Shown one piece after another: positions 42,067 through 56,329 of a stretch of DNA of 64,000 nucleotides (position 1 is the first letter of the stretch; the number at the start of each line of letters is the position of its first letter). Location of the stretch: the NCBI RefSeq assembly GCF_902497895.1, contig NZ_CABVHQ010000027.1:19479-83478 (forward strand), given 5' to 3'. This DNA comes from Pseudomonas fluorescens. Its GTDB lineage: Bacteria > Pseudomonadota > Gammaproteobacteria > Pseudomonadales > Pseudomonadaceae. Both the position numbers and the translations under genes were made by a program. The notes beneath the pieces are model-generated. The model had not been told where the DNA came from. It made no database searches and worked only from the letters and a program-made list of their open reading frames with translations.

Positions 42067-42702
42067 TTAACCGCGAGCCTTGGCCGCTGGACGTACAACC
42101 AGGTTGCCGCCAGTAGCGCCAGGAACAGCACCCTTGACCAACAACAGATTGCGTTCAGCGTCGACGCGCACTACTTCGAGGGACTGCACGGTCACGCGCT
42201 CAGCGCCCATATGACCGGACATTTTTTTGCCCTTGAATACACGACCAGGAGTCTGGCACTGGCCAATAGAGCCCGGGACGCGGTGGGAAACGGAGTTACC
42301 GTGAGTGTTGTCTTGGCCACGGAAATTCCAACGCTTGATCGTACCCTGGAAGCCTTTACCTTTGGACTGACCGGTCACATCGACCAGTTGACCAGCGGCG
42401 AAGATTTCAGCGTTGATCAGATCGCCTGCCTGGTACTCGCCTTCTTCAAGGCGGAATTCCATAACGGTACGACCAGCTGCAACGTTTGCTTTAGCGAAGT
42501 GACCTGCTTGAGCAGCAGTCACACGCGAAGCACGACGCTCGCCGACAGTGACTTGCACTGCACGATAGCCATCGGTTTCTTCAGTTTTGAACTGGGTGAC
42601 GCGATTCGGCTCGATCTCAATGACCGTGACCGGAATGGAGACACCTTCTTCGGTGAAAATACGGGTCATACCGCATTTACGACCGACTACACCAATAGTC
42701 AT
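42067..42702 (-). CDS. rplC: 50S ribosomal protein L3
   Basis: A 211-residue L3 reaching the peptidyl transferase centre. I use the ATG at 42702 (MTIGVVGRKCGMTRIFTEEG); the frame extends 11 codons upstream. It contains the loop GNSVSHRVPGSIGQCQTPGR, which holds the glutamine methylated by PrmB in E. coli. Confidence 0.98.
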   Translation of the reverse strand: MTIGVVGRKCGMTRIFTEEGVSIPVTVIEIEPNRVTQFKTEETDGYRAVQVTVGERRASRVTAAQAGHFAKANVAAGRTVMEFRLEEGEYQAGDLINAEIFAAGQLVDVTGQSKGKGFQGTIKRWNFRGQDNTHGNSVSHRVPGSIGQCQTPGRVFKGKKMSGHMGAERVTVQSLEVVRVDAERNLLLVKGAVPGATGGNLVVRPAAKARG

Positions 42703-42782
42703 GTTGTAAACCTCATGAGTGTACGGGGCTTTCACCCGCTATGGCCGCCCATTTCAGAGCGTTACACGACTAAGACCGAGTC

Positions 42783-43094
42783 TTAGCCGAGGCTGATCTG
42801 TACTTCCACACCGGCCGCAAGATCAAGCTTCATAAGTGCATCAACGGTTTTATCCGTTGGCTGGACGATGTCCAGTACGCGCTTATGAGTACGGATCTCG
42901 TACTGGTCGCGCGCGTCTTTGTTGACGTGCGGGGAGACCAGAACGGTGAACCGCTCTTTACGGGTAGGCAGTGGAATCGGACCACGCACTTGAGCACCAG
43001 TACGTTTCGCGGTTTCCACGATTTCCTGGGTGGATTGGTCGATCAGGCGATGGTCAAAAGCCTTCAACCTGATACGGATTTGCTGATTTTGCAT
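42783..43094 (-). CDS. rpsJ: 30S ribosomal protein S10
   Basis: A 103-residue S10 (also NusE, a partner of NusB and NusG in antitermination). It has [20 protein letters not shown] and [11 protein letters not shown]. It is the first gene of the S10 operon and has a strong promoter about 65 bases upstream. Confidence 0.98.
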
Positions 43095-43157
43095 TGGATT
43101 TCAGACTCCAGGCTGCTATTCCCACCGAGCGCAATACGCCCGTTAAAAGGAGGCGCA

Positions 43158-43186
43158 ATTCTATAGACGGGCCCACACAGTGTCAA
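43158..43186 (-). promoter_or_regulatory. Sigma70 promoter of the S10 operon
   Basis: Minus-strand TTGACA and TAGAAT are spaced by 17 bases, about 65 bases before rpsJ and directly after the tufA terminator. The leader is thus short, with no room for the long E. coli-type S10 leader. Confidence 0.85.
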
Positions 43187-43197
43187 CCCAATAAAAA

Positions 43198-43217
43198 AGC
43201 CCCCGCAAGCGGGGGCT
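43198..43217. terminator. Terminator after tufA
   Basis: Perfect nine-base stem AGCCCCCGC/GCGGGGGCT with a two-base spacer and A/T runs on both sides, 18 bases beyond the tufA stop codon. It separates the str and S10 operons. Confidence 0.9.
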
Positions 43218-43234
43218 CTTTCATCAATCAACGC

Positions 43235-44428
43235 TTAGGCGATGATTTTGGCTACGACGCCAGCGCCGACGGTACGACCGCCTTCACGAATAGCGAAACG
43301 CAGACCATCTTCCATTGCGATGGTTTTGATCAGGGTGACAACCATTTTCACGTTGTCGCCTGGCATTACCATTTCAACGCCTTCCGGCAGTTCGCAGTTA
43401 CCGGTCACGTCAGTGGTCCGGAAGTAGAACTGTGGACGGTAGCCTTTGAAGAACGGAGTGTGACGACCGCCTTCTTCTTTGCTCAACACATACACTTCAG
43501 CTTCGAAGGTGGTGTGCGGCTTGACCGAACCTGGCTTGACCAGAACCTGGCCACGCTCAACGTCGTCACGCTTGGTACCACGCAGCAGAACGCCGCAGTT
43601 CTCGCCAGCACGACCTTCGTCGAGCAGCTTACGGAACATTTCAACACCGGTGCAGGTGGTGACGGTAGTGTCACGCAGACCAACGATTTCCAGTGGATCC
43701 TGAACCTTGACGATACCGCGCTCGATACGACCAGTCACAACAGTACCGCGACCGGAGATCGAGAATACGTCTTCGATTGGCATCAGGAACGGCTTGTCGA
43801 TAACACGGATTGGATCTGGAATGTAGCTGTCCAGAGTCTCAACCAGTTTACGAACGGCAGTGGTGCCCATTTCGTTGTCGTCTTGGCCGTTCAGAGCCAT
43901 CAGAGCGGAACCGATGATGATCGGAGTGTCGTCGCCCGGGAAGTCGTAAGTGCTCAGCAGATCGCGCACTTCCATCTCAACCAGTTCCAGCAGCTCAGCG
44001 TCGTCAACCATGTCAGCCTTGTTCAGGAAGACAACGATGTACGGAACGCCTACCTGGCGGGACAGCAGGATGTGCTCACGGGTTTGTGGCATCGGACCAT
44101 CAGCGGCCGAGCAAACCAGGATAGCGCCGTCCATCTGTGCAGCACCGGTGATCATGTTCTTCACATAGTCAGCGTGACCTGGGCAGTCAACGTGAGCGTA
44201 GTGACGGATCAGCGAGTTGTATTCAACGTGTGCGGTGTTGATGGTGATACCACGAGCCTTTTCTTCCGGTGCGCTGTCGATCTTGTCGAAAGCAACAGCG
44301 GCCGAACCGAAAACTTCGGAGCAGACACGAGTCAGAGCAGCGGTCAGCGTGGTTTTACCGTGGTCAACGTGACCAATGGTGCCAACGTTGACGTGCGGGA
44401 GGTCACGTACAAATTTTTCTTTAGCCAC
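43235..44428 (-). CDS. tufA: Elongation factor Tu, copy 1 (str operon)
   Basis: A 397-residue GTPase that delivers aminoacyl-tRNA to the ribosome. G1 GHVDHGKT, G3 DCPGH and G4 NKAD motifs are intact. It is the last gene of the str operon, 30 bases after fusA. It differs from the second copy at 59807-61000 at 24 positions by direct comparison, starting with FVRDLPH against FERKKPH, and ends in AKIIA against AKVIE. Confidence 0.98.
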   Translation of the reverse strand: MAKEKFVRDLPHVNVGTIGHVDHGKTTLTAALTRVCSEVFGSAAVAFDKIDSAPEEKARGITINTAHVEYNSLIRHYAHVDCPGHADYVKNMITGAAQMDGAILVCSAADGPMPQTREHILLSRQVGVPYIVVFLNKADMVDDAELLELVEMEVRDLLSTYDFPGDDTPIIIGSALMALNGQDDNEMGTTAVRKLVETLDSYIPDPIRVIDKPFLMPIEDVFSISGRGTVVTGRIERGIVKVQDPLEIVGLRDTTVTTCTGVEMFRKLLDEGRAGENCGVLLRGTKRDDVERGQVLVKPGSVKPHTTFEAEVYVLSKEEGGRHTPFFKGYRPQFYFRTTDVTGNCELPEGVEMVMPGDNVKMVVTLIKTIAMEDGLRFAIREGGRTVGAGVVAKIIA

Positions 44429-44458
44429 GACAATTAACTCCTTGCCTAAAGGACTGAA

Positions 44459-46561
44459 TCAGCCTTGTTTTTTAGTGACAGCTTCGACGATATGCGACGG
44501 AGCTACATCGTATTTTTTGAATTCCATAGAGTAGCTCGCGCGACCCTGAGACATGGAACGGACGTCGGTCGCATAACCGAACATCTCACCCAACGGAACT
44601 TCGGCGCGGATTACTTTGCCGGAGACCGTGTCTTCCATACCCAGAATCATGCCGCGACGACGATTCAAGTCGCCCATCACGTCACCCATATAGTCCTCAG
44701 GTGTAACAACCTCTACCGCCATCACCGGCTCAAGCAGCACACCACCACCTTTGGTAGCCAGCTGTTTGGTCGCCATGGAAGCAGCCACCTTGAACGCCAT
44801 CTCGTTGGAGTCGACGTCGTGGTAAGAACCATCGAAAACGGTCGCCTTCAGGCCGATCAGCGGATAGCCGGCCACAACGCCGTTCTTCATCTGCTCTTCG
44901 ATACCCTTCTGGATAGCCGGGATGTATTCCTTGGGAACCACACCACCAACCACTTCGTTCACGAATTGCAGACCTTCCTGACCTTCGTCAGCAGGAGCAA
45001 AACGAATCCAGCAATGACCGAACTGGCCACGACCACCGGATTGACGAACGAACTTGCCTTCGATTTCGCAGTTCTTCGTGATTTTCTCACGATAGGAAAC
45101 CTGTGGCTTACCGATGTTGGCTTCGACGTTGAACTCACGGCGCATCCGGTCAACCAGGATGTCCAGGTGCAATTCGCCCATGCCAGAGATGATCGTTTGA
45201 CCGGTCTCTTCATCAGTCTTGACGCGGAAAGATGGATCTTCCTGAGCAAGCTTGCCCAGAGCGATACCCATTTTTTCCTGGTCGTCCTTGGTCTTTGGCT
45301 CAACGGCAACCGAAATAACCGGCTCCGGGAAGTCCATGCGAACCAGGATGATTGGCTTGTCAGCGGTGCACAAAGTTTCGCCAGTGGTGACGTCCTTCAT
45401 GCCGATCAAGGCCGCGATGTCACCAGCGCGTACTTCCTTGATTTCTTCACGGGCGTTTGCGTGCATTTGCACCATACGACCCACGCGCTCTTTCTTGCCT
45501 TTAACCGAGTTGATAACGCCGTCACCGGAGCTCAACACACCCGAGTAAACCCGGACAAAGGTCAAAGTACCCACGAATGGGTCGGTAGCGATCTTGAACG
45601 CCAGCGCCGAGAACGGTTCGCTGTCGTCTGCATGACGCTCCAGTTCGATAGTCTCGTCATCCGGGTCAGTACCCTTGATGGCAGGAATGTCGACGGGTGC
45701 CGGCAGGTAGTCGATAACAGCATCGAGAACCAGGGGAACACCCTTGTTCTTGAAGGAAGAACCGCAAACAGCCAGGACGATTTCGCCAGCGATAGTACGC
45801 TGACGCAGAGCACCCTTGATTTCCTCGATGGTGAGTTCTTCACCTTCGAGGTACTTGTTCATCAGCTCATCATTGGATTCGGCCGCGGCCTGCACCATGT
45901 TGTCACGCCACTCTTCAGCCAATTCCTGCATATCTGCAGGGATAGCCTCGCGACGAGGAACCATGCCCTTGTCAGCGTCGTCCCAGTACACAGCTTCCAT
46001 GTTGATCAGATCGATCTGACCCAGGAATTTGTCTTCGGCACCGATAGCCAACTGGATAGGCACCGGGGTGTGACCCAGACGCTTTTTGATCTGTTCGATC
46101 ACGCGCAGGAAGTTCGCACCAGCACGGTCCATCTTGTTTACGTAAACAAGACGTGGAACGCCGTATTTGTTGGCTTGACGCCATACGGTTTCCGACTGAG
46201 GCTCAACACCCGAGGTGCCGCAGAACACAACGACCGCGCCGTCGAGAACACGCAGGGAACGCTCAACTTCAATCGTGAAGTCAACGTGGCCCGGGGTGTC
46301 AATGACGTTGAAGCGGTACTTGTCGTACTGCTTGGACGAACCTTGCCAGAAGGTAGTGATCGCAGCAGAAGTAATGGTAATACCACGCTCCTGCTCCTGC
46401 ACCATCCAGTCCGTGGTCGCGGCGCCGTCATGCACCTCGCCCATCTTGTGGTTTACGCCAGTGTAAAAAAGGACGCGCTCGGTGGTGGTGGTTTTGCCAG
46501 CATCCACGTGAGCAACGATACCAATGTTACGGTAGCGGTTAATCGGAGTAGTACGAGCCAT
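44459..46561 (-). CDS. fusA: Elongation factor G
   Basis: A 700-residue translocase GTPase. GTP-binding motifs AHVDAGKTTTTERVL, DTPGHVDF and NKMD are present, followed by the usual domains II-V. It lies between rpsG (30 bases) and tufA (30 bases) in the str operon. A long open frame on the opposite strand is a codon-bias shadow. Confidence 0.98.
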   Translation of the reverse strand: MARTTPINRYRNIGIVAHVDAGKTTTTERVLFYTGVNHKMGEVHDGAATTDWMVQEQERGITITSAAITTFWQGSSKQYDKYRFNVIDTPGHVDFTIEVERSLRVLDGAVVVFCGTSGVEPQSETVWRQANKYGVPRLVYVNKMDRAGANFLRVIEQIKKRLGHTPVPIQLAIGAEDKFLGQIDLINMEAVYWDDADKGMVPRREAIPADMQELAEEWRDNMVQAAAESNDELMNKYLEGEELTIEEIKGALRQRTIAGEIVLAVCGSSFKNKGVPLVLDAVIDYLPAPVDIPAIKGTDPDDETIELERHADDSEPFSALAFKIATDPFVGTLTFVRVYSGVLSSGDGVINSVKGKKERVGRMVQMHANAREEIKEVRAGDIAALIGMKDVTTGETLCTADKPIILVRMDFPEPVISVAVEPKTKDDQEKMGIALGKLAQEDPSFRVKTDEETGQTIISGMGELHLDILVDRMRREFNVEANIGKPQVSYREKITKNCEIEGKFVRQSGGRGQFGHCWIRFAPADEGQEGLQFVNEVVGGVVPKEYIPAIQKGIEEQMKNGVVAGYPLIGLKATVFDGSYHDVDSNEMAFKVAASMATKQLATKGGGVLLEPVMAVEVVTPEDYMGDVMGDLNRRRGMILGMEDTVSGKVIRAEVPLGEMFGYATDVRSMSQGRASYSMEFKKYDVAPSHIVEAVTKKQG

Positions 46562-46591
46562 AAAGCCCTCGCAAAATTATTGACGCTAAAA

Positions 46592-47062
46592 TTAGAAGCG
46601 GTAGTGCGAGAAAGCCTTGTTGGCTTCAGCCATACGGTGCACGTCTTCACGCTTCTTAACTGCAGCACCTTTACCTTCAGCAGCGTCCAACAGTTCGCCA
46701 GCCAAACGCAGAGCCATAGACTTCTCGCCGCGCTTGCGGGCGAAGTCTACCAACCAGCGCATTGCCAGGGCGTTACGACGGGACGGACGAACTTCGACCG
46801 GAACCTGGTAAGTAGCACCGCCTACACGGCGCGACTTCACTTCGACCAGCGGAGCGATGGCGTCGAGAGCTTTCTCGAAGATTTCCAGGGGATCGCTGTT
46901 CTTGCGTTCTTTAACCTTGTCCAGCGCGCCATAAACGATACGCTCGGCAACGGCTTTCTTGCCGCTTTCCATCACGTGGTTCATGAACTTGGCCAGGATT
47001 TGGCTTCCGTATTTTGGATCGTCAAGCACTTCGCGCTTGGCTGCTACGCGTCTTCTTGGCAT
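46592..47062 (-). CDS. rpsG: 30S ribosomal protein S7
   Basis: A 156-residue S7, primary binder of the 16S 3' domain and the str-operon repressor in E. coli. It begins MPRRRVAAKREVLDDPKYGS. The gap of 121 bases to rpsL is where the S7 control site lies in E. coli; its structure was not worked out here. Confidence 0.98.
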   Translation of the reverse strand: MPRRRVAAKREVLDDPKYGSQILAKFMNHVMESGKKAVAERIVYGALDKVKERKNSDPLEIFEKALDAIAPLVEVKSRRVGGATYQVPVEVRPSRRNALAMRWLVDFARKRGEKSMALRLAGELLDAAEGKGAAVKKREDVHRMAEANKAFSHYRF

Positions 47063-47183
47063 GGATAAGCCCTCAAACGGTCTTCAGGTTCGCTCGGAAT
47101 CGGTGCCCTTTCGGGACGCCTCCGACCTTACTCTTATCGACTCAGAAAAATAGATAATTCAGTTTTTTTACAAAAAGCCACTA

Positions 47184-47555
47184 CTACTTAGGCTTCTTGG
47201 TACCGTACTTCGAACGACCCTGGTTACGACCTTTAACGCCGGAAGTATCCAAGGAGCCGCGAACGGTGTGGTAACGAACACCTGGCAAGTCTTTTACACG
47301 ACCGCCGCGGATCAGTACCACGCTGTGCTCTTGCAGGTTGTGGCCTTCACCGCCGATGTACGAGGAAACCTCGAAACCGTTGGTCAGACGCACACGGCAT
47401 ACTTTACGCAGTGCCGAGTTAGGTTTTTTCGGCGTGGTGGTATACACACGGGTGCATACGCCACGACGTTGCGGGCAGTTCTGCAGCGCAGGCACGTCGG
47501 ATTTCTCGACGATACGCTTACGCGGCTGACGTACCAGCTGGTTGATAGTTGCCAT
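47184..47555 (-). CDS. rpsL: 30S ribosomal protein S12
   Basis: A 123-residue S12 of the decoding centre. The streptomycin-sensitive wild-type residues are present: lysines in TTPKKPNSALRK (43-44) and in GGRVKDLPGVRYH (88). First gene of the str operon, with a good promoter about 92 bases before the ATG. Confidence 0.98.
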   Translation of the reverse strand: MATINQLVRQPRKRIVEKSDVPALQNCPQRRGVCTRVYTTTPKKPNSALRKVCRVRLTNGFEVSSYIGGEGHNLQEHSVVLIRGGRVKDLPGVRYHTVRGSLDTSGVKGRNQGRSKYGTKKPK

Positions 47556-47646
47556 CTACTAGCTCCACTGTTGTCTTGCGACGCTATTGTCTTGCAAGAA
47601 AAGCAAAATGGCAGGAACGAATTCCCGCCAAATTTAGGGGTACAAG

Positions 47647-47675
47647 AGTCTAAAGAGCTTCTCGTCCCCAGTCAA
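47647..47675 (-). promoter_or_regulatory. Sigma70 promoter of the str operon
   Basis: Minus-strand TTGACT and TAGACT are spaced by 17 bases in the 216-base gap between rpoC and rpsL. No strong terminator with a T-run was seen after rpoC; only an imperfect hairpin CCAATCCGGG/CCCGAGGTTGG lies at about 47704-47730. Confidence 0.8.
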
Positions 47676-47771
47676 GGCAAGGCCCCGACCTCCCTACCCT
47701 CCCAACCTCGGGAAAAAACCCGGATTGGTCAGGCAGGGCTGCCAGGGCCCGGCGCTTATTTACCGCAGAAC

Positions 47772-50700
47772 TCAGTTACCGCTCGAGTTCAGCGCTTCGG
47801 TCAGTGCAGCTTCCACTTCACTGGCGCTCACGCGCAACGGTTTGTCAGCATCACGGCGACGCTTGCGCTCGCTGTGATAAGCCAGACCGGTACCGGCCGG
47901 GATCAGACGACCCACGACCACGTTTTCTTTCAGGCCGCGCAGGTAATCGCGCTTGCCGGTTACCGCCGCTTCGGTCAGTACGCGAGTGGTCTCCTGGAAA
48001 GAGGCCGCCGAGATGAACGATTCGGTGGACAACGACGCCTTGGTGATACCCAGCAGAACACGAGTGAACTTGGAAACGAATTTCTCGTCCGCGCTCAAAC
48101 GTTCGTTCTCGACCAGAACGTGAGTCAATTCCATCTGGTCGCCCTTGATGAAAGTGGAATCGCCAGATTCAGCGATTTCAACTTTACGCAGCATCTGACG
48201 CAGGATGGTCTCGATGTGCTTATCGTTGATCTTCACGCCTTGCAGACGGTAAACGTCCTGGATCTCGTTAACGATGTACTTGGCCAGCGCACTCACACCC
48301 AGCAGACGCAGGATGTCGTGTGGATCGCTCGGACCGTCGGAGATAACTTCGCCGCGGTTAACCTGTTCGCCTTCGAAGACGTTCAGGTGACGCCACTTCG
48401 GAATCAGCTCTTCATACGGATCGGTACCGTCGTTCGGGGTAATGACCAGACGGCGCTTGCCTTTGGTCTCTTTACCGAACGCGATGGTGCCGCTGACTTC
48501 AGCCAGAATCGAGGCTTCTTTCGGACGACGGGCTTCGAACAAGTCGGCAACACGCGGCAGACCACCGGTGATGTCACGGGTTTTCGAAGTTTCTTGCGGG
48601 ATACGCGCGATAACATCACCGATCGCAACCTGCACACCATCCGCCACGCCGACCAGGGCGTTGGCTGGCAGGAAGTACTGAGCCGGTACGTCGGTACCTG
48701 GCAACAGCAGATCCTTGCCATCGACACCGACCATCTTCACGGCAGGACGAATGTCTTTACCGGCAGCTGGACGGTCTTTGGCGTCGAGTACTTCAATGTT
48801 GGTCATACCGGTCAATTCGTCAGTCTGACGCTTGATCGTGATGCCTTCTTCCATGCCCACGTAGGTCACGGTACCTTTCATTTCGGTAACGATTGGGTGA
48901 GTGTGCGGATCCCACTTGGCCACGATTGCGCCAGCGTCGACCTTGTCACCCTCTTTAACCGAAATCACGGCACCGTACGGCAGCTTGTAGCGCTCGCGCT
49001 CACGACCGTAGTCATCAGCGATCGCCAGCTCACCGGAACGGGACACAGCAACCAGGCAACCATCCACTCGCTCAACGTGCTTCAGGTTGTGCAGACGGAC
49101 GGTACCGCCATTCTTCACCTGAACGCTGTCGGCCGCGGAGGTCCGGCTTGCCGCACCACCGATGTGGAACGTACGCATCGTCAGCTGGGTACCCGGCTCA
49201 CCGATGGACTGGGCAGCGATAACGCCGACCGCTTCACCGATGTTCACCTGGTGACCACGAGCCAGGTCACGGCCGTAGCACTTGGCGCAAATGCCGAAGC
49301 GGGTTTCGCAGCTGATCGGCGAACGTACGATCACTTCGTCGATGCTGTTGAGTTCGATGAACTCGACCCACTTCTCATCAACCAGGGTGCCTGCAGGAAC
49401 GATAACGTCCTCGGTACCTGGCTTGAATACGTCACGGGCAATGACCCGACCCAATACGCGCTCACCCAACGGCTCTACAACGTCACCGCCTTCAATGTGC
49501 GGAGTCATTACCAGGCCATGTTCGGTGCCGCAATCGATCTCGGTCACGACCAGATCCTGCGCCACGTCCACCAGACGACGAGTCAGGTAACCGGAGTTCG
49601 CAGTTTTCAACGCGGTATCCGCCAAACCTTTACGAGCACCGTGAGTGGAGATGAAGTACTGAAGTACGCTCAAACCTTCACGGAAGTTCGCAGTAATCGG
49701 CGTTTCAATGATGGAACCGTCCGGCTTGGCCATCAGGCCACGCATACCGGCGAGCTGACGGATCTGCGCAGCAGAACCCCGTGCGCCCGAGTCGGCCATC
49801 ATGTACATCGAGTTGAAGGACTCCTGGTCGACTTCGACGCCGTGACGGTCGATAACCTTCTCTTTCGAGAGGTTCGACATCATCGCCTTGGAAACTTCGT
49901 CGTTCGCCTTGGACCAAAGGTCGATCACTTTGTTGTACTTCTCGCCCTGGGTTACCAGGCCGGAGGCGTACTGACTTTCGATCTCTTTCACTTCATCGGT
50001 AGCAGCACCGATGATGGCCGCTTTCTCATCCGGGATAACGAAGTCGTTAACACCGATGGAAACGCCGGAAATGGTCGAATAGGCAAAACCGGTGTACATC
50101 AACTGGTCAGCGAAGATCACGGTCTCTTTCAAACCAACCACGCGGTAGCACTGGTTGATCAGCTTGGAGATCGCCTTTTTCTTCATCGGCTGGTTGACCA
50201 CGTCGTACGACAGGCCTGGTGGAACGACCTGGAACAACAGCGCACGGCCGACAGTGGTGTCGACGATACGGGTGTTCTTGACGCTGCCGCCATCACGATC
50301 GTTGACGGTTTCGTTGATCCGCACTTTGACCTTGGCGTGCAGTGCGGCTTCGCCGGCACGGAACACACGGTCAACTTCCTGCAGATCCGCGAACACCCGA
50401 CCTTCGCCCTTGGCGTTGATCGCTTCACGAGTCATGTAGTACAGACCCAATACAACGTCCTGCGACGGAACGATGATTGGCTCACCGTTGGCTGGCGACA
50501 GGATGTTGTTGGTCGACATCATCAACGCACGCGCTTCCAACTGGGCTTCCAGTGTCAGCGGTACGTGCACGGCCATTTGGTCGCCGTCGAAGTCGGCGTT
50601 GTACGCAGCACAGACCAGAGGGTGCAGCTGGATAGCCTTACCTTCGATCAGTACCGGTTCAAACGCCTGGATACCCAGACGGTGAAGGGTCGGTGCACGG

Positions 50701-51971
50701 TTGAGGAGAACCGGGTGTTCGCGAATCACTTCAGCGAGAACGTCCCAGACCTCTGGCAGTTCGCGCTCGACCATCTTCTTGGCCGCTTTGATGGTGGTCG
50801 CGAGACCACGCATTTCCAGCTTGCCGAAGATGAACGGTTTGAACAGCTCGAGTGCCATTTTTTTCGGCAGACCGCACTGGTGCAGACGCAGGGTCGGACC
50901 TACGGTAATTACCGAACGACCGGAGTAGTCAACACGCTTACCGAGCAAGTTCTGACGGAAACGACCCTGCTTACCCTTGATCATGTCAGCCAGGGATTTC
51001 AGAGGACGCTTGTTGGAACCTGTGATAGCGCGGCCACGACGACCGTTGTCGAGCAGTGCATCGACGGCTTCCTGCAACATACGCTTTTCGTTGCGCACGA
51101 TGATGTCCGGAGCGGACAGATCGAGCAGACGCTTCAAGCGGTTGTTACGGTTGATCACTCGACGATACAGATCGTTGAGGTCGGAAGTCGCGAAGCGACC
51201 GCCATCCAGCGGGACCAGTGGACGCAGATCTGGCGGCAGAACCGGCAGAACGGTCAGCACCATCCACTCTGGCAGGTTGCCGGAACCCTGGAAGGCTTCC
51301 ATCAACTTCAGACGCTTGGACAGCTTCTTGATTTTGGTTTCGGAGTTGGTTTGCGGAATTTCTTCGCGCAGACGGCCAATCTCGTGTTCCAGGTCGATAG
51401 CGTGCAGCAGTTCACGAACGGCTTCGGCACCCATGCGGGCATCGAAATCGTCGCCGAACTCTTCCAGCGCTTCGAAGTACTGCTCGTCGTTGAGCAGCTG
51501 ACCTTTTTCAAGGGTGGTCATGCCTGGATCGATAACGACATAGCTCTCGAAGTAGAGAACGCGTTCGATATCACGCAGGGTCATGTCCATCAGCAGGCCG
51601 ATACGGGACGGCAGCGATTTCAGGAACCAGATGTGGGCAACTGGCGAAGCCAGTTCGATGTGCGCCATGCGCTCACGACGAACTTTGGCCAGCGCGACTT
51701 CAACGCCGCACTTCTCGCAGATCACACCACGGTGCTTCAAGCGCTTGTACTTACCGCACAGGCACTCGTAATCCTTTACCGGGCCAAAGATCTTGGCGCA
51801 GAACAGACCGTCACGCTCAGGTTTGAACGTACGGTAGTTGATGGTTTCCGGCTTTTTAACTTCACCGAACGACCACGAACGGATCATCTCAGGCGATGCC
51901 AATCCAATACGGATGGCGTCGAACTCTTCGACTTGACCCTGGTTTTTCAGCAAATTCAGTAGGTCTTTCAA
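47772..51971 (-). CDS. rpoC: RNA polymerase beta' subunit
   Basis: A 1399-residue beta' subunit. Visible are the N-terminal zinc-ribbon CLCGKYKRLKHRGVICEKCG, the catalytic magnesium-binding YNADFDGDQMAVH, and the C-terminal second zinc site CETRFGICAKCYGRDLARG. It lies 64 bases after rpoB. The 1564-residue open frame on the opposite strand is not a gene. Confidence 0.99.
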   Translation of the reverse strand: MKDLLNLLKNQGQVEEFDAIRIGLASPEMIRSWSFGEVKKPETINYRTFKPERDGLFCAKIFGPVKDYECLCGKYKRLKHRGVICEKCGVEVALAKVRRERMAHIELASPVAHIWFLKSLPSRIGLLMDMTLRDIERVLYFESYVVIDPGMTTLEKGQLLNDEQYFEALEEFGDDFDARMGAEAVRELLHAIDLEHEIGRLREEIPQTNSETKIKKLSKRLKLMEAFQGSGNLPEWMVLTVLPVLPPDLRPLVPLDGGRFATSDLNDLYRRVINRNNRLKRLLDLSAPDIIVRNEKRMLQEAVDALLDNGRRGRAITGSNKRPLKSLADMIKGKQGRFRQNLLGKRVDYSGRSVITVGPTLRLHQCGLPKKMALELFKPFIFGKLEMRGLATTIKAAKKMVERELPEVWDVLAEVIREHPVLLNRAPTLHRLGIQAFEPVLIEGKAIQLHPLVCAAYNADFDGDQMAVHVPLTLEAQLEARALMMSTNNILSPANGEPIIVPSQDVVLGLYYMTREAINAKGEGRVFADLQEVDRVFRAGEAALHAKVKVRINETVNDRDGGSVKNTRIVDTTVGRALLFQVVPPGLSYDVVNQPMKKKAISKLINQCYRVVGLKETVIFADQLMYTGFAYSTISGVSIGVNDFVIPDEKAAIIGAATDEVKEIESQYASGLVTQGEKYNKVIDLWSKANDEVSKAMMSNLSKEKVIDRHGVEVDQESFNSMYMMADSGARGSAAQIRQLAGMRGLMAKPDGSIIETPITANFREGLSVLQYFISTHGARKGLADTALKTANSGYLTRRLVDVAQDLVVTEIDCGTEHGLVMTPHIEGGDVVEPLGERVLGRVIARDVFKPGTEDVIVPAGTLVDEKWVEFIELNSIDEVIVRSPISCETRFGICAKCYGRDLARGHQVNIGEAVGVIAAQSIGEPGTQLTMRTFHIGGAASRTSAADSVQVKNGGTVRLHNLKHVERVDGCLVAVSRSGELAIADDYGRERERYKLPYGAVISVKEGDKVDAGAIVAKWDPHTHPIVTEMKGTVTYVGMEEGITIKRQTDELTGMTNIEVLDAKDRPAAGKDIRPAVKMVGVDGKDLLLPGTDVPAQYFLPANALVGVADGVQVAIGDVIARIPQETSKTRDITGGLPRVADLFEARRPKEASILAEVSGTIAFGKETKGKRRLVITPNDGTDPYEELIPKWRHLNVFEGEQVNRGEVISDGPSDPHDILRLLGVSALAKYIVNEIQDVYRLQGVKINDKHIETILRQMLRKVEIAESGDSTFIKGDQMELTHVLVENERLSADEKFVSKFTRVLLGITKASLSTESFISAASFQETTRVLTEAAVTGKRDYLRGLKENVVVGRLIPAGTGLAYHSERKRRRDADKPLRVSASEVEAALTEALNSSGN

Positions 51972-52035
51972 GGCCTTTCCTCCTGGCGGAGCAGAGAGCG
52001 GGCAATCCTGCCCCGCTCTCGATTCGCGTCACGTG

Positions 52036-56109
<4,074 letters not shown>

Positions 56110-56254
56110 CAGCGTTCCCCAGCTTGGTCACCTGCTTGTTTGGCCCCTCCCGACGGGAGCAGCCAGAAAATCTTGCAAACCCCATGGTTTGCGCCACCGC
56201 ATCGGGTGGTTACAGCGCGTTAGAGGCGACGACCGAGTCGATTGCCAATAACGG

Positions 56255-56283
56255 AAAAAGGCCGGTGGCAAGAGCCACCAGCC
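56255..56283 (-). terminator. Attenuator-like hairpin between rplL and rpoB
   Basis: On the minus strand GGCTGGTGGC pairs with GCCACCGGCC around TCTT and is followed by TTTTT. In E. coli a partial terminator at this place lowers rpoBC transcription relative to rplJL; the position fits the same role. Confidence 0.8.
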
Positions 56284-56329
56284 ATCAGCCTTCCGCTTAT
56301 CGCTTGGGCTGGAAACGCAAAGTCGATGC

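Noticed and set aside
47268..51962. Very long open frame (1564 codons) on the plus strand opposite rpoC
   Set aside because: It mirrors rpoC codon positions, has no recognisable domain, and similar mirror frames occur opposite rpoB, fusA and soxA. This is the known effect of strong GC-biased codon use with few TTA, CTA and TCA codons.
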